Of a stretch of 64,000 nucleotides of DNA, positions 10,433-21,391 are shown piece by piece. Source of the DNA: Begonia masoniana (taxonomy: Eukaryota > Streptophyta > Magnoliopsida > Cucurbitales > Begoniaceae); the NCBI GenBank assembly GCA_022432975.1, contig CM039508.1, positions 24,677,278 to 24,741,277 on the forward strand, read 5' to 3'. A model generated the notes under the pieces. The model was given only the letters and a program-made list of their open reading frames with translations, ran no database searches and was not told the origin of the DNA. The first letter of the stretch is position 1. Every line of letters starts with the position of its first letter. The position numbers were made by a program, and so were the translations under genes.

Positions 10433-11815
10433 TGAAGACCGTTATTGTCTATAAGAGGGGGCAGGTGGGAGGTGAATTATAACTGTTCTATCTTAATCGG
10501 AGGTTACTTACTATAATATAAATAATTAAGTTATTGTATTTACTTCTTGAATTATTAAAAAGATGGAGAGAAAAAAAAAATTAACACGTGATTTTTTAGT
10601 GGTTCGGCCACACCTTGTCTTGTGTACGGGATCGAGATGTTTAAGAGGGGGGGGGGTGGGGGGTGGGAATTAGACCTTTTTTACAATTATATATAAGTCT
10701 AAAACAATTTCTCTCTTGAATATATATAAAAAAAAACGCTTTTAGATTAAAAAGCAGACAACCAAATTAAAGCCAAAGAGAGAGATGAGAAATCGACACC
10801 AGTAATTTTACGTGGTTCGGCCATAAAACATGCCCTACGCCACGCTCCAAGGGGCTCACCCCTGAAGATTCTTACCCTTCTCCTAATGGAATAAACATAT
10901 CGGGATTCCGGGCTCCGATCAAATGCCTTTACAAATATCTTGCGTTGCAAATTAAGCAAGAACTACATATCCAACAAGAATGAATCTCCAAGTTAGGCTT
11001 TGTGCGATGTAGAGAAAAATACAGAGTCTTATCCCTCGCAGCGTAGGGCTCAGAATTCAATTCGCAAACGTTAGTCGCTTCGAGCTCTAACCTCGCATTA
11101 ATACTTATCTGCATAATAGGCTTTGACTTAATGCTCTTATTCCATATAGAAACTTTGGTTACCGGGGCAGAGCTTTCGATACATTTTCAGGGCGGACGCC
11201 GTCTTGACGATCTTGTAGGTGTAAGTTCGTCGCTCGCCATAAATGTTCTGCAAGTTAAGCTTTGGGCAACACGACGTCACTGTAGATTCGCGGTTTATTG
11301 AATTCTGGCGGAAAAGACAAAGCTCACTCGTGTAGTCTGATCCCGCCCCCACACATTCGGGATGAAGGCAAGTGAAAAAAATTGAAACGGCACTAGGCAT
11401 CGATGATGTCTCTAGACATCTGCATATCGCATTTTGTCTTTGTAGTGACCGAAGAGGAATTCCATTTGTACTCATCCGACTTTGTCGTTTAGCGAGCACG
11501 GTTTTGGAGTACTTCAGTTAACTCATACGCCATGGGTTTAGCGAGCGGATGAGCATTTCGAGTCTTCCGCTTTTGTCGCCTAGCGAGCGGTGGATACTTC
11601 AGTTTACTCATCAGCTCCTTGTGTTTACGATGACGGTGTTGGAGGACTTCACAGTTTTATATCAGTCCTCTGAGTTTTAGCAGACGGATGAGCCTTCTCG
11701 AAAGTCTTTCGCTTTGTCGACTAGCGAGCGCGTGTGGACACGTCTTTGAAAACTTCTTTCTTAATTTTAGATAGTCACCCGGTGGAATTTTCTTTTATGT
11801 AATTATTTAATCAGC
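9963..11815. repeat. noisy tandem copy of 11816-13560
   Basis: This segment repeats, in the same order, hAT 3' sequence, the left part of the old copia-type LTR and about 1.1 kb of the SIRE LTR, all found again at 11816-13560. Differences are mainly scattered single-base insertions and deletions spread over every part, a pattern more like uncorrected long reads than evolution. It also lacks the 44-bp block that the left SIRE LTR lacks, so it is a copy of the left LTR and not of the right one. It is either a local duplication or, more likely, an assembly artefact. Confidence 0.75.
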
Positions 11816-12253
11816 AACATCCTAACCTATGAACTAATCCAATATCAAACTATCCAACATTAAAATGAAATCTAAGAAACAAAATTCAACATTCAAATAA
11901 ATTCAACTATCTATCCAACATTAAAAGAAAATCTAAGAAACAAAATTCAATATCCAAAATTAATCCAACTACTTTGAAAATACAAACTAAATAGTAAATC
12001 CAACTAAATTGTTAATTTCATTCCAACTTCCGAGCAATCAATTTCAAATCATTAGCGATAAACATTAAAAAGAAGTCAATAATTGCAACAATATCAAGTC
12101 ATCGATGTGTCATCTTCTATAAATTTTCATCGGTAGGGTCAGCAGAATCAGCAAAATGTAAAATATTGAAGGTATTAGTTAAACACTAAAGATAAACATG
12201 TAAAAAAAATAAATATTAGAATATTCGAACATTCTTCTATAGTTGTGATACTA
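11816..12253 (-). mobile_element. hAT element 3' end, cleaner copy
   Basis: AT-rich sequence that lies downstream of the hAT transposase C-terminus when read on the minus strand. The last codons near 12250 connect to the hAT frame that resumes at 23831 once the old LTR and the SIRE element are removed. TACTA at 12248-12252 matches TACTA at 23826-23830. Confidence 0.5.
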
Positions 12254-12432
12254 CTGAAGAACCGTTATTGTCTATAAGAGGGGGAGGGGGAGGTGAATTA
12301 AACTTTTCTCTCCTAATCGAGTTTACTTACTATAATATAAATTACTTAAGTTATTGTTTACTTATTCGAATTAAAAAGAGAGAGAAAAAAAAAATAACAC
12401 CGTGATTTTTACGTGGTTCGGCCAACCTTGCC
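12254..12432 (-). mobile_element. old copia-type LTR, left part
   Basis: The sequence resembles the SIRE LTR in layout: GTCTATAAGAGGGGG, then a TTTACGTGGTTCGGCC block. It ends at the TTGCC target duplication of the SIRE insertion. Its continuation is 22799-23825. The whole (about 1.2 kb without the insertion) has no internal region and looks like a solo LTR inserted into the hAT transposase gene. Confidence 0.65.
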
Positions 12433-13794
12433 TGTAGGATCGAGATTGTTTAAGAGGGGGGGGGGGGGGGTGAATTAGACCTTTTTTAAATTAATCTCAA
12501 GTCTAAAACAATTTCTCTCTTGAATAAAAAAAAAAAACTTTTAGATTAAAAGCAGACAACCAATTAAAGCAAAGAGAGAGAGAGAAATTCGACACCAGTA
12601 ATTTTTACGTGGTTCGGCCAAACTGCCTACGTCCACGCTCCAAGGCTCACCCCTTGAAGATTCTTACCCTTCTCCTCACGAGAATAAACAGATCGGGATT
12701 CCGGGCTCCGATCAAATGCCTTTACAAATATCTTGAGTTTGCAAAATTAAGCACAGACTACACTCTCACAAGAATTGAATCTCAAGTTAGGATTGTGAGA
12801 TGTAGAGAAAATACAGAGTATTATCACTTTCGCAGCTTAGGGCTCAGAATTCAAATTCGCAAAAGTTAGTCCTTCGAGCTCTAACCTTAGCTTAAATACT
12901 CTATCTGCAAATCGGCTTGACTTTAATGCATCTTATCCAATAATAGAAACTTTGTTACCGTTGGAGAGCTTTCGTACATTTTCAGGTAGCCGTTGCCGAT
13001 TGTAGTTGTAAGTCGTCGTCGCCATAAATGTTCTGAAGTTAAAGCTTGAAAACGACGTCACTGTAGCTTCGCGGTTTATTTGAATTCTGGCGGAAGACAA
13101 AGCTCATTTGTAGTCTTGAACCGCCATCGGATGATGCAAGTGAAAAACATTGAACCGGCATCGGATGATGAAGTCTTAGACATCTTCCGCCTTTGTCGTT
13201 TAGTGACGGAAGAGGAATTCCATTTACTCATCCGCCTTGTCGTTTAGCGAGCGGTGGAGTACTTCAGTTTACTCATCCGCCTTGTCGTTTAGCGATTCGG
13301 ATGAGGCCTTCTTCGAAGTCTTCCGCTTTTGTCGACTAGCGAGCGGTGGAGTACTTCAGTTTACTCATCCGCCTTGTCGTTTAGCGAGCGGTGGAGTACT
13401 TCAGTTTACTCATCCGCCTTGTCGTTTAGCGATCGGATGAGGCCTTCTTCGAAGTCTTCCGCTTTTGTCGACTAGCGAGCGGTGGACATCGTCTTTGAAT
13501 AACTTCTTCTTTAATTTTTATATTCACCGGTGGACTTTTCTTTTATTAATTATTTAATCAAAATCACCGGTGGACTTCTCTTCAACTAGACCGGTGGACT
13601 TCTTTTCTCAGCTCTGTTTTATTATAACTCCTAGAACACTTAAACAAAATCATTAGAAAACTAAAATACCATTTTCAAGGGTATTTCCAACAGATTAATC
13701 TCAACTGCATATATATTATAATCAAATTACAATATTAACCATACAAACACATCATCAAAAACAAATTTAGACTTAATCACAATTTAAGTCAACA
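12433..13794 (-). repeat. 3' LTR of the SIRE element
   Basis: 1,362 bp; the plus strand reads TGTAGGATCGAG...AAGTCAACA. It contains a compound tandem repeat (about 13225-13490) built from a CATCCGCCTTGTCGTTTAGC module alternating with GAGCGGTGGAGTACTTCAG and GATCGGATGAGGCCTTC. It lacks a 44-bp block found in the 5' LTR; the missing block is bounded by TGCCTTTACA repeats, so it was probably lost by short-repeat deletion. Confidence 0.93.
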
Positions 13795-13796
13795 AT

Positions 13797-13808
13797 CTCC
13801 CCCTTTTT
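13797..13808 (-). promoter_or_regulatory. polypurine tract of the SIRE element
   Basis: Minus-strand AAAAAGGGGGAG lies two bases inside the 3' LTR start and would prime plus-strand DNA. Further CTCCCCC (plus-strand reading) motifs occur at 13849, 13866 and 13981, possible accessory tracts. Confidence 0.75.
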
Positions 13809-14084
13809 GATGATGACAAACTATGACTGTAATTTTGATTGATCATAACTCCCCCATAAACATAGCTCCCCCAGAGTATATGCATTCTTTCCAAAGACAT
13901 AGATACAAAGCACAAGACATGCATATTTCCAGATTTCCCAAGAAAAGATATCCATTCAATCATAATATCATCAAAATATTCTCCCCCATTGACATTATCA
14001 AAAACACTAAAGGAAACACAGAAGAATACAGAGTGAAACAGAAAAAGAATTGTGCAAGAAGTCACAAAAAGACGAACAGCCTAA

Positions 14085-16335
14085 TTAAGTTAAGTTCTTA
14101 AGATGTGTCCACAGTTCTTGGAGAAAGAACGAAAACACTGCTGAGTCCAAACTGGGTTGATCAGGGACAGAAGCCGGAGCAGGAGCAGGAAGAGCGAGAA
14201 GAGGAGTATGAGGTTGATAAGATGCCCAAATTAGTGCCAGAAGCTCCATGAAGTCCAAACACGGAGGGAGCACAGGTGGAGGAACTGAGGAAGAAGCCGC
14301 CGGAGAAGAGCCTTGATATACCACCATGTCGATACATGGTGAAGAATGGGAGGAGGACGCAGAGACAGAGGAAACTGCCTGGACCTGGACTGGCAGCTCA
14401 GCTTGATAGAGATCCAAAGACATTAACCGAGTATCTGCATCTACCTCAGGTCGAAAAACGGGAGGGAGAAAATCTGCATCACACGGCTCAGAGGAATGCT
14501 GAGGAGGTGGAGACCGGGCAGGTTGAAGAGCTGCAATTTGAGACTGAAGAGACTGGAGGGTCCGAGTAAAAAGTGTATGGTTTAGAGTCATGGTTTGACC
14601 CAGTTTAGCTAATTCCACACCAACATCCAGTTTGAGCTGTTTGATCTTCTCATCCATCGTGAGGCCCAAGTCCAATGCAAGCTGGGCTAGCTTACTATCA
14701 ATAGAAGTTTCAATCTGAGTGGGAAGTGAGCTAAAGGCTGTCCCGAGACTGTCAATGCCGGACTGCATTAGATTGAACTGCTCTTCAGTCATGACGAAGC
14801 GTCTCTGATATGTTTTTGGGGTGGCAGAAAGGGTTGGCGGAGTTGGAACAGATGGTTGGACGGGAGGAGGCAAGGAAGGAACCAAAACAGATGGTAGAGG
14901 GGCAGAGGGAAAAACAGGAGATATAGGGGCATGGGCAGTCTCATCTTCATCATCCGGATCAGACTCCTCTGCCATGATAAGTTTTTGTTTCCCCCTTTGA
15001 ACAACTGCTGCCTGAGCAGTTTCCATATTGGCTGCAGGCAGAGGATGCACAATTGAGGCAGGTGGAGACAGAGTGGGTAATGTGGATTGAACTGGAGGGC
15101 CATGTTTTATGATAGAAGAAATTGCTCGAAACACCGGAGAGATGGAGGGAAGAGCAGGTTGAGAAGGCAGTAGGAGAGAAGGTGGAGGGGAAGTAGGAGA
15201 AGGAATGCTAGGTGCAGAAGGAGCAGAAATAGCCTCAAAGGGATGTGCTGAAGCTAATGAAACAGGTTTTCTAGGCCTTGGAGGAGGGGGCAGTACACGA
15301 GGTACTTTTGAAGAAGGAGGAGACTCAAAGAGAGTAGGAATCTCGGAATCACCAGCACCCTCTTGAATTGAGGACTCATCAACCAATTCAAGTTTCTTTT
15401 TCCCTTTTCTGGTTGCGGCTGCCTGAGCTAATCTTTGCTGAGATTGATCCAGATGGAATTCTCCTTTTCTGTTTTTCTTAATCCTCATTCTGTTCAGAGT
15501 AGCCTTGGAGTAGTAGTTACCATTTTTGAGACTGGTGAGCTCAGCGTCTTCAGGAAAGCAGATATCATGCTTCTGAAGGATTTTCATCAGAAGCAGGTTG
15601 TAGGGAAGAGAATGAGCTCTGGAGGTGATAGCCTGAATCATCCTTCTCAGGATCAAGAATCCAACATCGAAAGGGGTTTTCTGGTATAAGCTCATTAGGA
15701 TAAAGACCTCCATAGTACTTACTTCATCATAATGACCCCCTTTAGGAAGGATGTTGTACCCGATCATCTGATGAAAAAGCTTGGCCCTTATGTTCAAGTC
15801 CTTGCTCTTTAAAACGTGGGGAGTGATGTTTGGGTCAAGAGCTATGGATTTCAACAGAAGACGACCATCTTCTGTATCAAAAGAAGGGGACTCCTGCCCT
15901 GAGGTATAGAATTTGGGACAACCATCTAAGTGAGGGCTTTCCAGAATCTCATTTATCGAAGAGGAGGTAAGAGTTATGTACTTTCCGTATACATAACTTT
16001 TGATTATAGATAAATCAGGAGAAAAACTCATGTTGATATAAACATTCTAATGGCTTCTGCGTAATAGAAAGATTCCACAAAGAATAAGCCAAGAAGTCCT
16101 ATGTCATTCAAAGGCTCAATGAGATTCAAACCAACTAACTCATCAGTCATAATTCCTCTACTAGGAATCAATTTCTTATATTGAAATTCTTCATGATACC
16201 TTATTTCGGCTGCCTGAGTGAGGAAAAGTACGATGGCCAGCTTATCGAACGAGGGATCACTCGAGGAGGACGAGCAGTGGATTTGGCTTTCATAGCAGCG
16301 GGTGCCTTCCCAGTTCTAGAAGAAGATTCCATAGA
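14085..16335 (-). pseudogene. extra env-position ORF of the SIRE element (PTPD-like, proline-rich)
   Basis: Downstream of pol lies a long frame: 648 codons from 16031 to 14085 are open, and related frames upstream reach an ATG at 16335 (MESSSRTGKAPA) with one frameshift near 16275 and one at about 16030. The first ~250 residues resemble the 'putative plant transposon protein' domain found as an additional gene in several plant retrotransposons. Then come two copies of a basic/acidic module (GKKKLELVDES and GKQKLIMAEES), each followed by proline-rich sequence. A helical, probably coiled-coil segment follows (about residues 425-520 of the open part), then a second proline-rich tail. I see no clear signal peptide or membrane anchor, so env function is not supported. 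SIRE elements often carry an env-like gene here; this could instead be a DNA- or RNA-binding accessory protein. Confidence 0.75.
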
Positions 16336-16646
16336 ACGGATTGAAGAAGTTTGCTGAGAGAGAATCTGTAAGAAGGGTAGGGTTTTGGAAAGACGAACTG
16401 CGTCTGTCAGAGCAAGATGAAAGAGCGCGAAAGATGAAGCGTCTTTGTAAGAAGAGAAATTTAAATAAGTTAGGGCATCGCCCGATAGAAAGAGACAAAC
16501 GTGGAAGTCGGATAGAACTTGATAGAGCACACGTGTCATCAGATAAGAGAATATATCATCCGATAAGTGAATAGTACATATCCACCGGTGAATAGTAAAG
16601 GAACCGGATGATGTGAATAGCCAAAGCAGAAACAGAGATAATAAGC

Positions 16647-17526
16647 TTATCTTTTCTCATACTTGAGAAGACCTAATCTGATTCTAATACCACAGAAGGT
16701 TTTCTCATTTAAAGGCTTTGTGAAGATGTCTGCCAATTGATCTTCGGAATTGACAAACTCTAAAGATATGTCACCTCTTTGAACATGATCACGAATGAAG
16801 TGAAATCTGACATCTATGTGTTTTGTTCTAGAATGTTGAATAGGATTTTTAGAAATGTTTATGGCACTGGTGTTATCACACCGAATAGGAACCCTATCAT
16901 AAAACAGATTGAAATCTTCCAAAGTCTGTTTCATCCATAACATTTGTGCACAACAACTGCCAGCAGCAATATATTCGCTTTCAGCAGTTGACAATGCAAC
17001 AAAATTCTGCTTCTTAGAATACCAAGATACTAAAGATTCACCTAAGAATTGACAAGTGCCACTAGTGCTTTTTCTATCAATTAGACTACCAGCATAGTCA
17101 GAATCTGAATATCCAATTAGATCAAAGGAGGTACTCTTCGGATACCATAATCCTAAATCTTGAGTCCCACTTAGATATTTAAAAATTCTCTTGACAGCAT
17201 TTAAGTGGAATTCCTTGGGAGCAGCTTGAAACCTAGCACATAAACATATACTAAAGAGTATATCTGGCCTACTTGCAGTCAGATATAGCAGAGAGCCAAT
17301 CATATCACGATATTTCTTAATATCAACACTTATTCCTTTTTCATCCTTATCCAATTTAGTAGTGGTACTCATGGGAGTTTTAGAAGACTTGACAGTTTCT
17401 AATCCGAATTTCTTAAGAAGCTCCTTAATGTATTTTTCTTGACAGAAGAAAATACCATCAGGAGATTGACAGATCTGAAAACCTAAGAAAAACTTTAACT
17501 CTCCCATCATACTCATTTCAAATTCA
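16647..17526 (-). pseudogene. SIRE pol, 3' part: reverse transcriptase end and RNase H
   Basis: About 290 codons continue the reverse transcriptase from SMMGELKFFLGFQI through the thumb. The copia RNase H follows, with GYSDSDYAG, STAESEYIA and RCDNTSAI carrying the catalytic acidic residues, and an ADIFTKPL motif near the end. It is separated from the preceding frame by a TAA where related elements have glutamine (CAA to TAA at about 17526), so the polyprotein is interrupted by a single nonsense change. Apart from that stop the segment looks intact. Confidence 0.88.
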
Positions 17527-19766
17527 CTTTACATGAGAGAGAAAAACTCATTGCACAAACTGACATTTGTTGATCCAAAAATAATGTCATCGACATAGAT
17601 TTGAACTAACAAGATGTCTGCATCCTTTTGCATGGTAAATAGAGTTGAATCAGAATTACCTTTTTTGAAATTTCTTTCCTCAAGGAAATTCTTCAACCTA
17701 TCATACCAAGTTCTAGAAGCCTGCTTAAGACCATAGAGAGCTTTCCTAAGTTTAAACACATGATCGGGTTTATCAAAGGATTCAAATCCTAAGGGCTGCT
17801 CAACATAAACTTCTTCCAAAATAAATCCATTTAAAAAGGCACTCTTTACATCCATTTGAAAGAGTGTGAAGTTCTTGTAGCAGGCAAAAGCTAAAAGCAT
17901 TCTAATAGATTCCAAACGTGCTACAGGGGCAAAAGATTCCTCAAAATCAATACCCTCTTCCTGAGAGTATCCCTTAGTAACTAATCTAACCTTATTTCTG
18001 ACAACAATCCCATTCTCATCCAATTTATTTTTAAAGATCCACTTAGTACCAATAATGGGATAATCCTTTGGCCGTGGAACAAGTTCCCATACATTGCTCC
18101 TTTCAAATTGATTTAGCTCCTCTTGCATAGCTAAAATCCAATTTTCATCATTCTCGGCCTCCTCAAATTTCTTAGGCTCTATTTGAGAGATAAATGCCAC
18201 ATTGGCACAGAGATTCCAAAGAGAGGCTCTAGTCTTAACACCTAATGATGGATCACCTAAGACTTCATCTATTGGGTGGTTTCTGACAAATTTCCAATCT
18301 CTAGGAAGAGTAGGATTTTCATCCTTGACAGGAACAATATCTAGAGAAGTAGGAGAAGGATCTAAAGATTTTTCTACTTGGAAAGGATCACTAGACTTTT
18401 CTAAGGAGAGGGAATCCAGTTGATTTTCCAAAGTATCATCCTCATCCACATTGATTAATGGCTGAGGAGTCTCATCAAAATTGACATGAACGGATTCCTC
18501 TACAACTAGAGTTCTCCTATTGAAAACTCTATAAGCTTTACTGGTCAGAGAATAACCAAGAAAAATTCCAATATCAGATTTGGAATCGAATTTTCCTAAG
18601 TTATCCTTAGTATTTAGAATGAAGCACTTACTACCAAAGGCTCTAAAATACTTGACAGAAAGAGTTTTTCCACTCCAGAGCTCATATGGAGTTTTCTCTA
18701 GAATAGGTCTTATGGAGACCCGATTAAGCACGTAACAGGCTGTTGCTACAGCCTCAGCCCAGAAATATTTAGGAAGGGTGTTTTCATTAAGCATAGTCCT
18801 AGCAAGCTCTTGGAGAGACCTATTCTTCCTCTCAACAACACCATTTTGCTGAGGGGTTCTAGGAGAAGAGAAATTGTGCCCAATTCCATATTTGAGACAC
18901 AGGAGTTCAAATTTCTCATTTTCAAATTCTCCACCATGATCACTACGAATAGCAACAATGGTGAGCTCCTTTTCATTTTGAACTCTTTTCCTAAAACTAG
19001 AAAAGGTATCAAAAGTCTCATCCTTAGACTTCAGAAAGAATACCCAGGAGAATCTAGAGAAGTCGTCAACAATGACATAAGCATAGAATTTTCCACCTAG
19101 ACTAGCTATATTGGAAGGACCGAAGAGGTCTATGTGGAAAAGTTGGAGAGGCTTGGAAGTTGACATTGCATTCTTCGATGCAAAGGAACTTTTGGTCTGC
19201 TTACCCATTTGGCAAGCATCACAGACCTTATCCTTTTCAAAGGATATCTTAGGAATTCCTCTAACTAAGTTCTCCCTAGTAATCTTAGCTAAAGTATCCA
19301 TCCCTACGTGTCCTAATCTTCTATGCCAAATCCAAGAATCATGGGAAGAATTAGCAGCAAAGCATTTCTCATTATCACAAACAACATTATCTAAATCAAT
19401 GATATAGATATTCTCTTTCCTGAAACCAGTAAAGAGAACCTTGCAACTAATTATATCCTTTATTATACAGGAATTTTTCTTGAACACTACTTTATAACCC
19501 TTATCACATAATTGACTGATGCTTAGTAGGTTATATTTTAGACCCTCAACTAACAGAACATTTTCTATAAGAAGGTTATCAGGATTACCTATGTTGCCGA
19601 TGCCAACAATTTTACCCTTCTGGTTTCCACCAAAAGTGACGTTTCCTTTCTTCTTGTTAACAACATCAAACATGGATGCATCTCCAGTCATGTGCCTAGA
19701 ACAGCCACTGTCCAGATACCACTGATTCCTTATTGGAGAAGCATCATCCTGCAAAACAGAGATCAA
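17527..19766 (-). pseudogene. SIRE pol: protease, integrase, reverse transcriptase
   Basis: 745 codons in one frame. Protease motif [13 protein letters not shown] is near residue 20. The zinc-binding pre-integrase domain ([10 protein letters not shown]...CDACQMGK) spans about residues 148-190. The integrase core has catalytic aspartates in HIDLFGP and IRSDHGGEF and glutamate in [11 protein letters not shown] (about 210-315). The copia reverse transcriptase starts at [10 protein letters not shown], with [11 protein letters not shown] and the YVDD active site near residue 727. The frame starts one base out of register with the preceding gag frame (single-base loss near 19766) and ends at the TAA before the RNase H part. 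All catalytic residues are present, so only the frame breaks disable it. Confidence 0.9.
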
Positions 19767-20342
19767 GTAGTCTTCTTAGGTACCCAAATCTTTTGGGTCC
19801 TAGCGTTAGTCTTGGTTCCTTTAGGAACCCACTGTAATTTGCTACTTGCTTTCTTACTGTTTGTTTTTAAAGGACATACAAAAGACTTATGTCCTACTTC
19901 ATTACAAACATGGCAGGTAGTAGATTTTACAAAGTAATTCTTGTAAACTTTCTTTTTAATCGATTTATCATAACCTATTCCAGCCCTGTCAAAATTAACT
20001 CTCTGTTTACCTAATAACATCTTATATAACTTGTCGCCGTTAGTAAATTTCAAGACAATATTGTTTAAATCCTCATTCCTGCTTTTAAGTTCAATTATTT
20101 CCCTTTTCTGCAAGTCCACTTCTTTAGCATGCTTTTCTAGTAAGCCTGTACTTTCTCTTTTCAATAAGTTATATTTAGCTTTTAACATGCTATATTGTTT
20201 CACTAAATCATTGAAAGCATCTATTAAATTTCCTTCATCATTGTCACTCTCACTAGAAGAAAGATTTACCTCATCCTCGTGTGCCGTAAAGCACAGATTT
20301 GCAACCTCTTCATCTTCCGAGGAGGTATCACTTTCACTATCG
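19763..20342 (-). pseudogene. SIRE gag C-terminal part with second zinc knuckle
   Basis: Continues the gag frame after an in-frame TAG (20343-20345), where the tryptophan codon TGG would be expected. It encodes an acidic Ser/Glu-rich segment, a helical segment (KAKYNLLKREST...), and a CX2CX4HX4C knuckle (CHVCNEVGHKSFVC), which SIRE-type gag proteins carry in addition to the first. A frameshift at about 19766 separates it from pol. Confidence 0.8.
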
Positions 20343-20344
20343 TC

Positions 20345-21298
20345 CTAGGTGGCCTTCATTGCCTTTTTCTTGAATTTCTTGGGACCCTTCTTTGCTTGTG
20401 GACAGTCTGCCTTCATATGACCAGGCTTTCCACATCCAAAGCAAGTGATTTCCTTCTCCTTGTGAGCTTTCTCACCCTTTGAAAATCTTCTTCCTTGCAT
20501 TCTTTTTCTTTGGAGGAATTTACTGAACCTCCTTGTAATGAGGGCTATATCCTCATCATCATCATTTTCTTTTTCTTCTTCAGACACATCTTGTTTGCTA
20601 GAAGAGGCTTTAAGAGCAATGTCCTTTTTCTTGCTGATCTCTTTCTCCTTGAGATCTTCCTTTTCATTTGACCTCATTGTGATCTCATGTGTCATGAGAG
20701 ATCCAATGAGCTCTTCCAGCTTTAAGGTTTTGAGATCCTTTGCTTCCTGAATGACAGTCACTTTTGGTTGCCATGCTCTAGGTAGACATCTCAGAAGTTT
20801 CCTTACCTGTTCTTCACCTGAGTAAATCTTACCAAGAGCTTTAAGACCATTAGTGATGTTAGTAAATCGAGTAAACATAGAACTAATGGTTTCTCCTTTT
20901 TCCATGGAAAACAGTTCATATTCATGAACTAACATGCTCAATTTACTCTCTTTCACCTGGTTTGTGCCCTCGTGTGTGACTTCTAATAGATGCCAGATCT
21001 CTTGGGCACTCTCACATCCTTGTACTCTATTGAATTCGTCTCTATTTAGAGCACAGTACAAAGTGTTTATTGCCTTGGCATTCAGGCTCAGGTTCTTCTT
21101 ATCTGTATCATTTAGTTCATGTGAAGCTTTGGGAATCCTAATACCATTTTCTGTTTTAAAGGCTATGTATGGGCCATTTTCTATATTGTTCCATATGTCA
21201 TAGTCCATAGCCTGAACATAAATTCTCATTCTAGATTTCCAATACACATAATCATTACCATCGAAGAATGGAGGTCTGGTGGTAGACTGACCTTCCAT
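20345..21298 (-). pseudogene. SIRE gag
   Basis: About 318 codons. The ATG at 21298 (MEGQSTTRPPFFDG) is chosen because SIRE-type gag proteins begin this way; an upstream in-frame ATG at 21337 adds 13 residues. The N-terminal half is the copia capsid domain (WKSRMRIYVQAMDYDIW, then the KLSMLVHEYELFSM helix region). A Lys/Glu-rich linker and a CX2CX4HX4C nucleocapsid knuckle (CFGCGKPGHMKADC) follow near the C-terminus. The frame ends at a TAG that replaces a tryptophan codon, so gag and pol are not translated as one protein in this copy. Confidence 0.88.
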
Positions 21299-21377
21299 TT
21301 GTGTAGAGTGTGTGTTGAATGCCACATCAAATATCACAATATTTTCTATATAAACAACTTAGACAATAATCAAACCT

Positions 21378-21389
21378 GCTCTGATACCA
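21378..21389 (-). promoter_or_regulatory. primer-binding site of the SIRE element
   Basis: Minus-strand TGGTATCAGAGC, complementary to the 3' end of initiator methionine tRNA, two bases (AT) from the end of the 5' LTR. Confidence 0.93.
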
Positions 21390-21391
21390 AT

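Noticed and set aside
18202..19407. Plus-strand frames within SIRE pol
   Set aside because: They are antisense shadows of the pol frame with no independent features.
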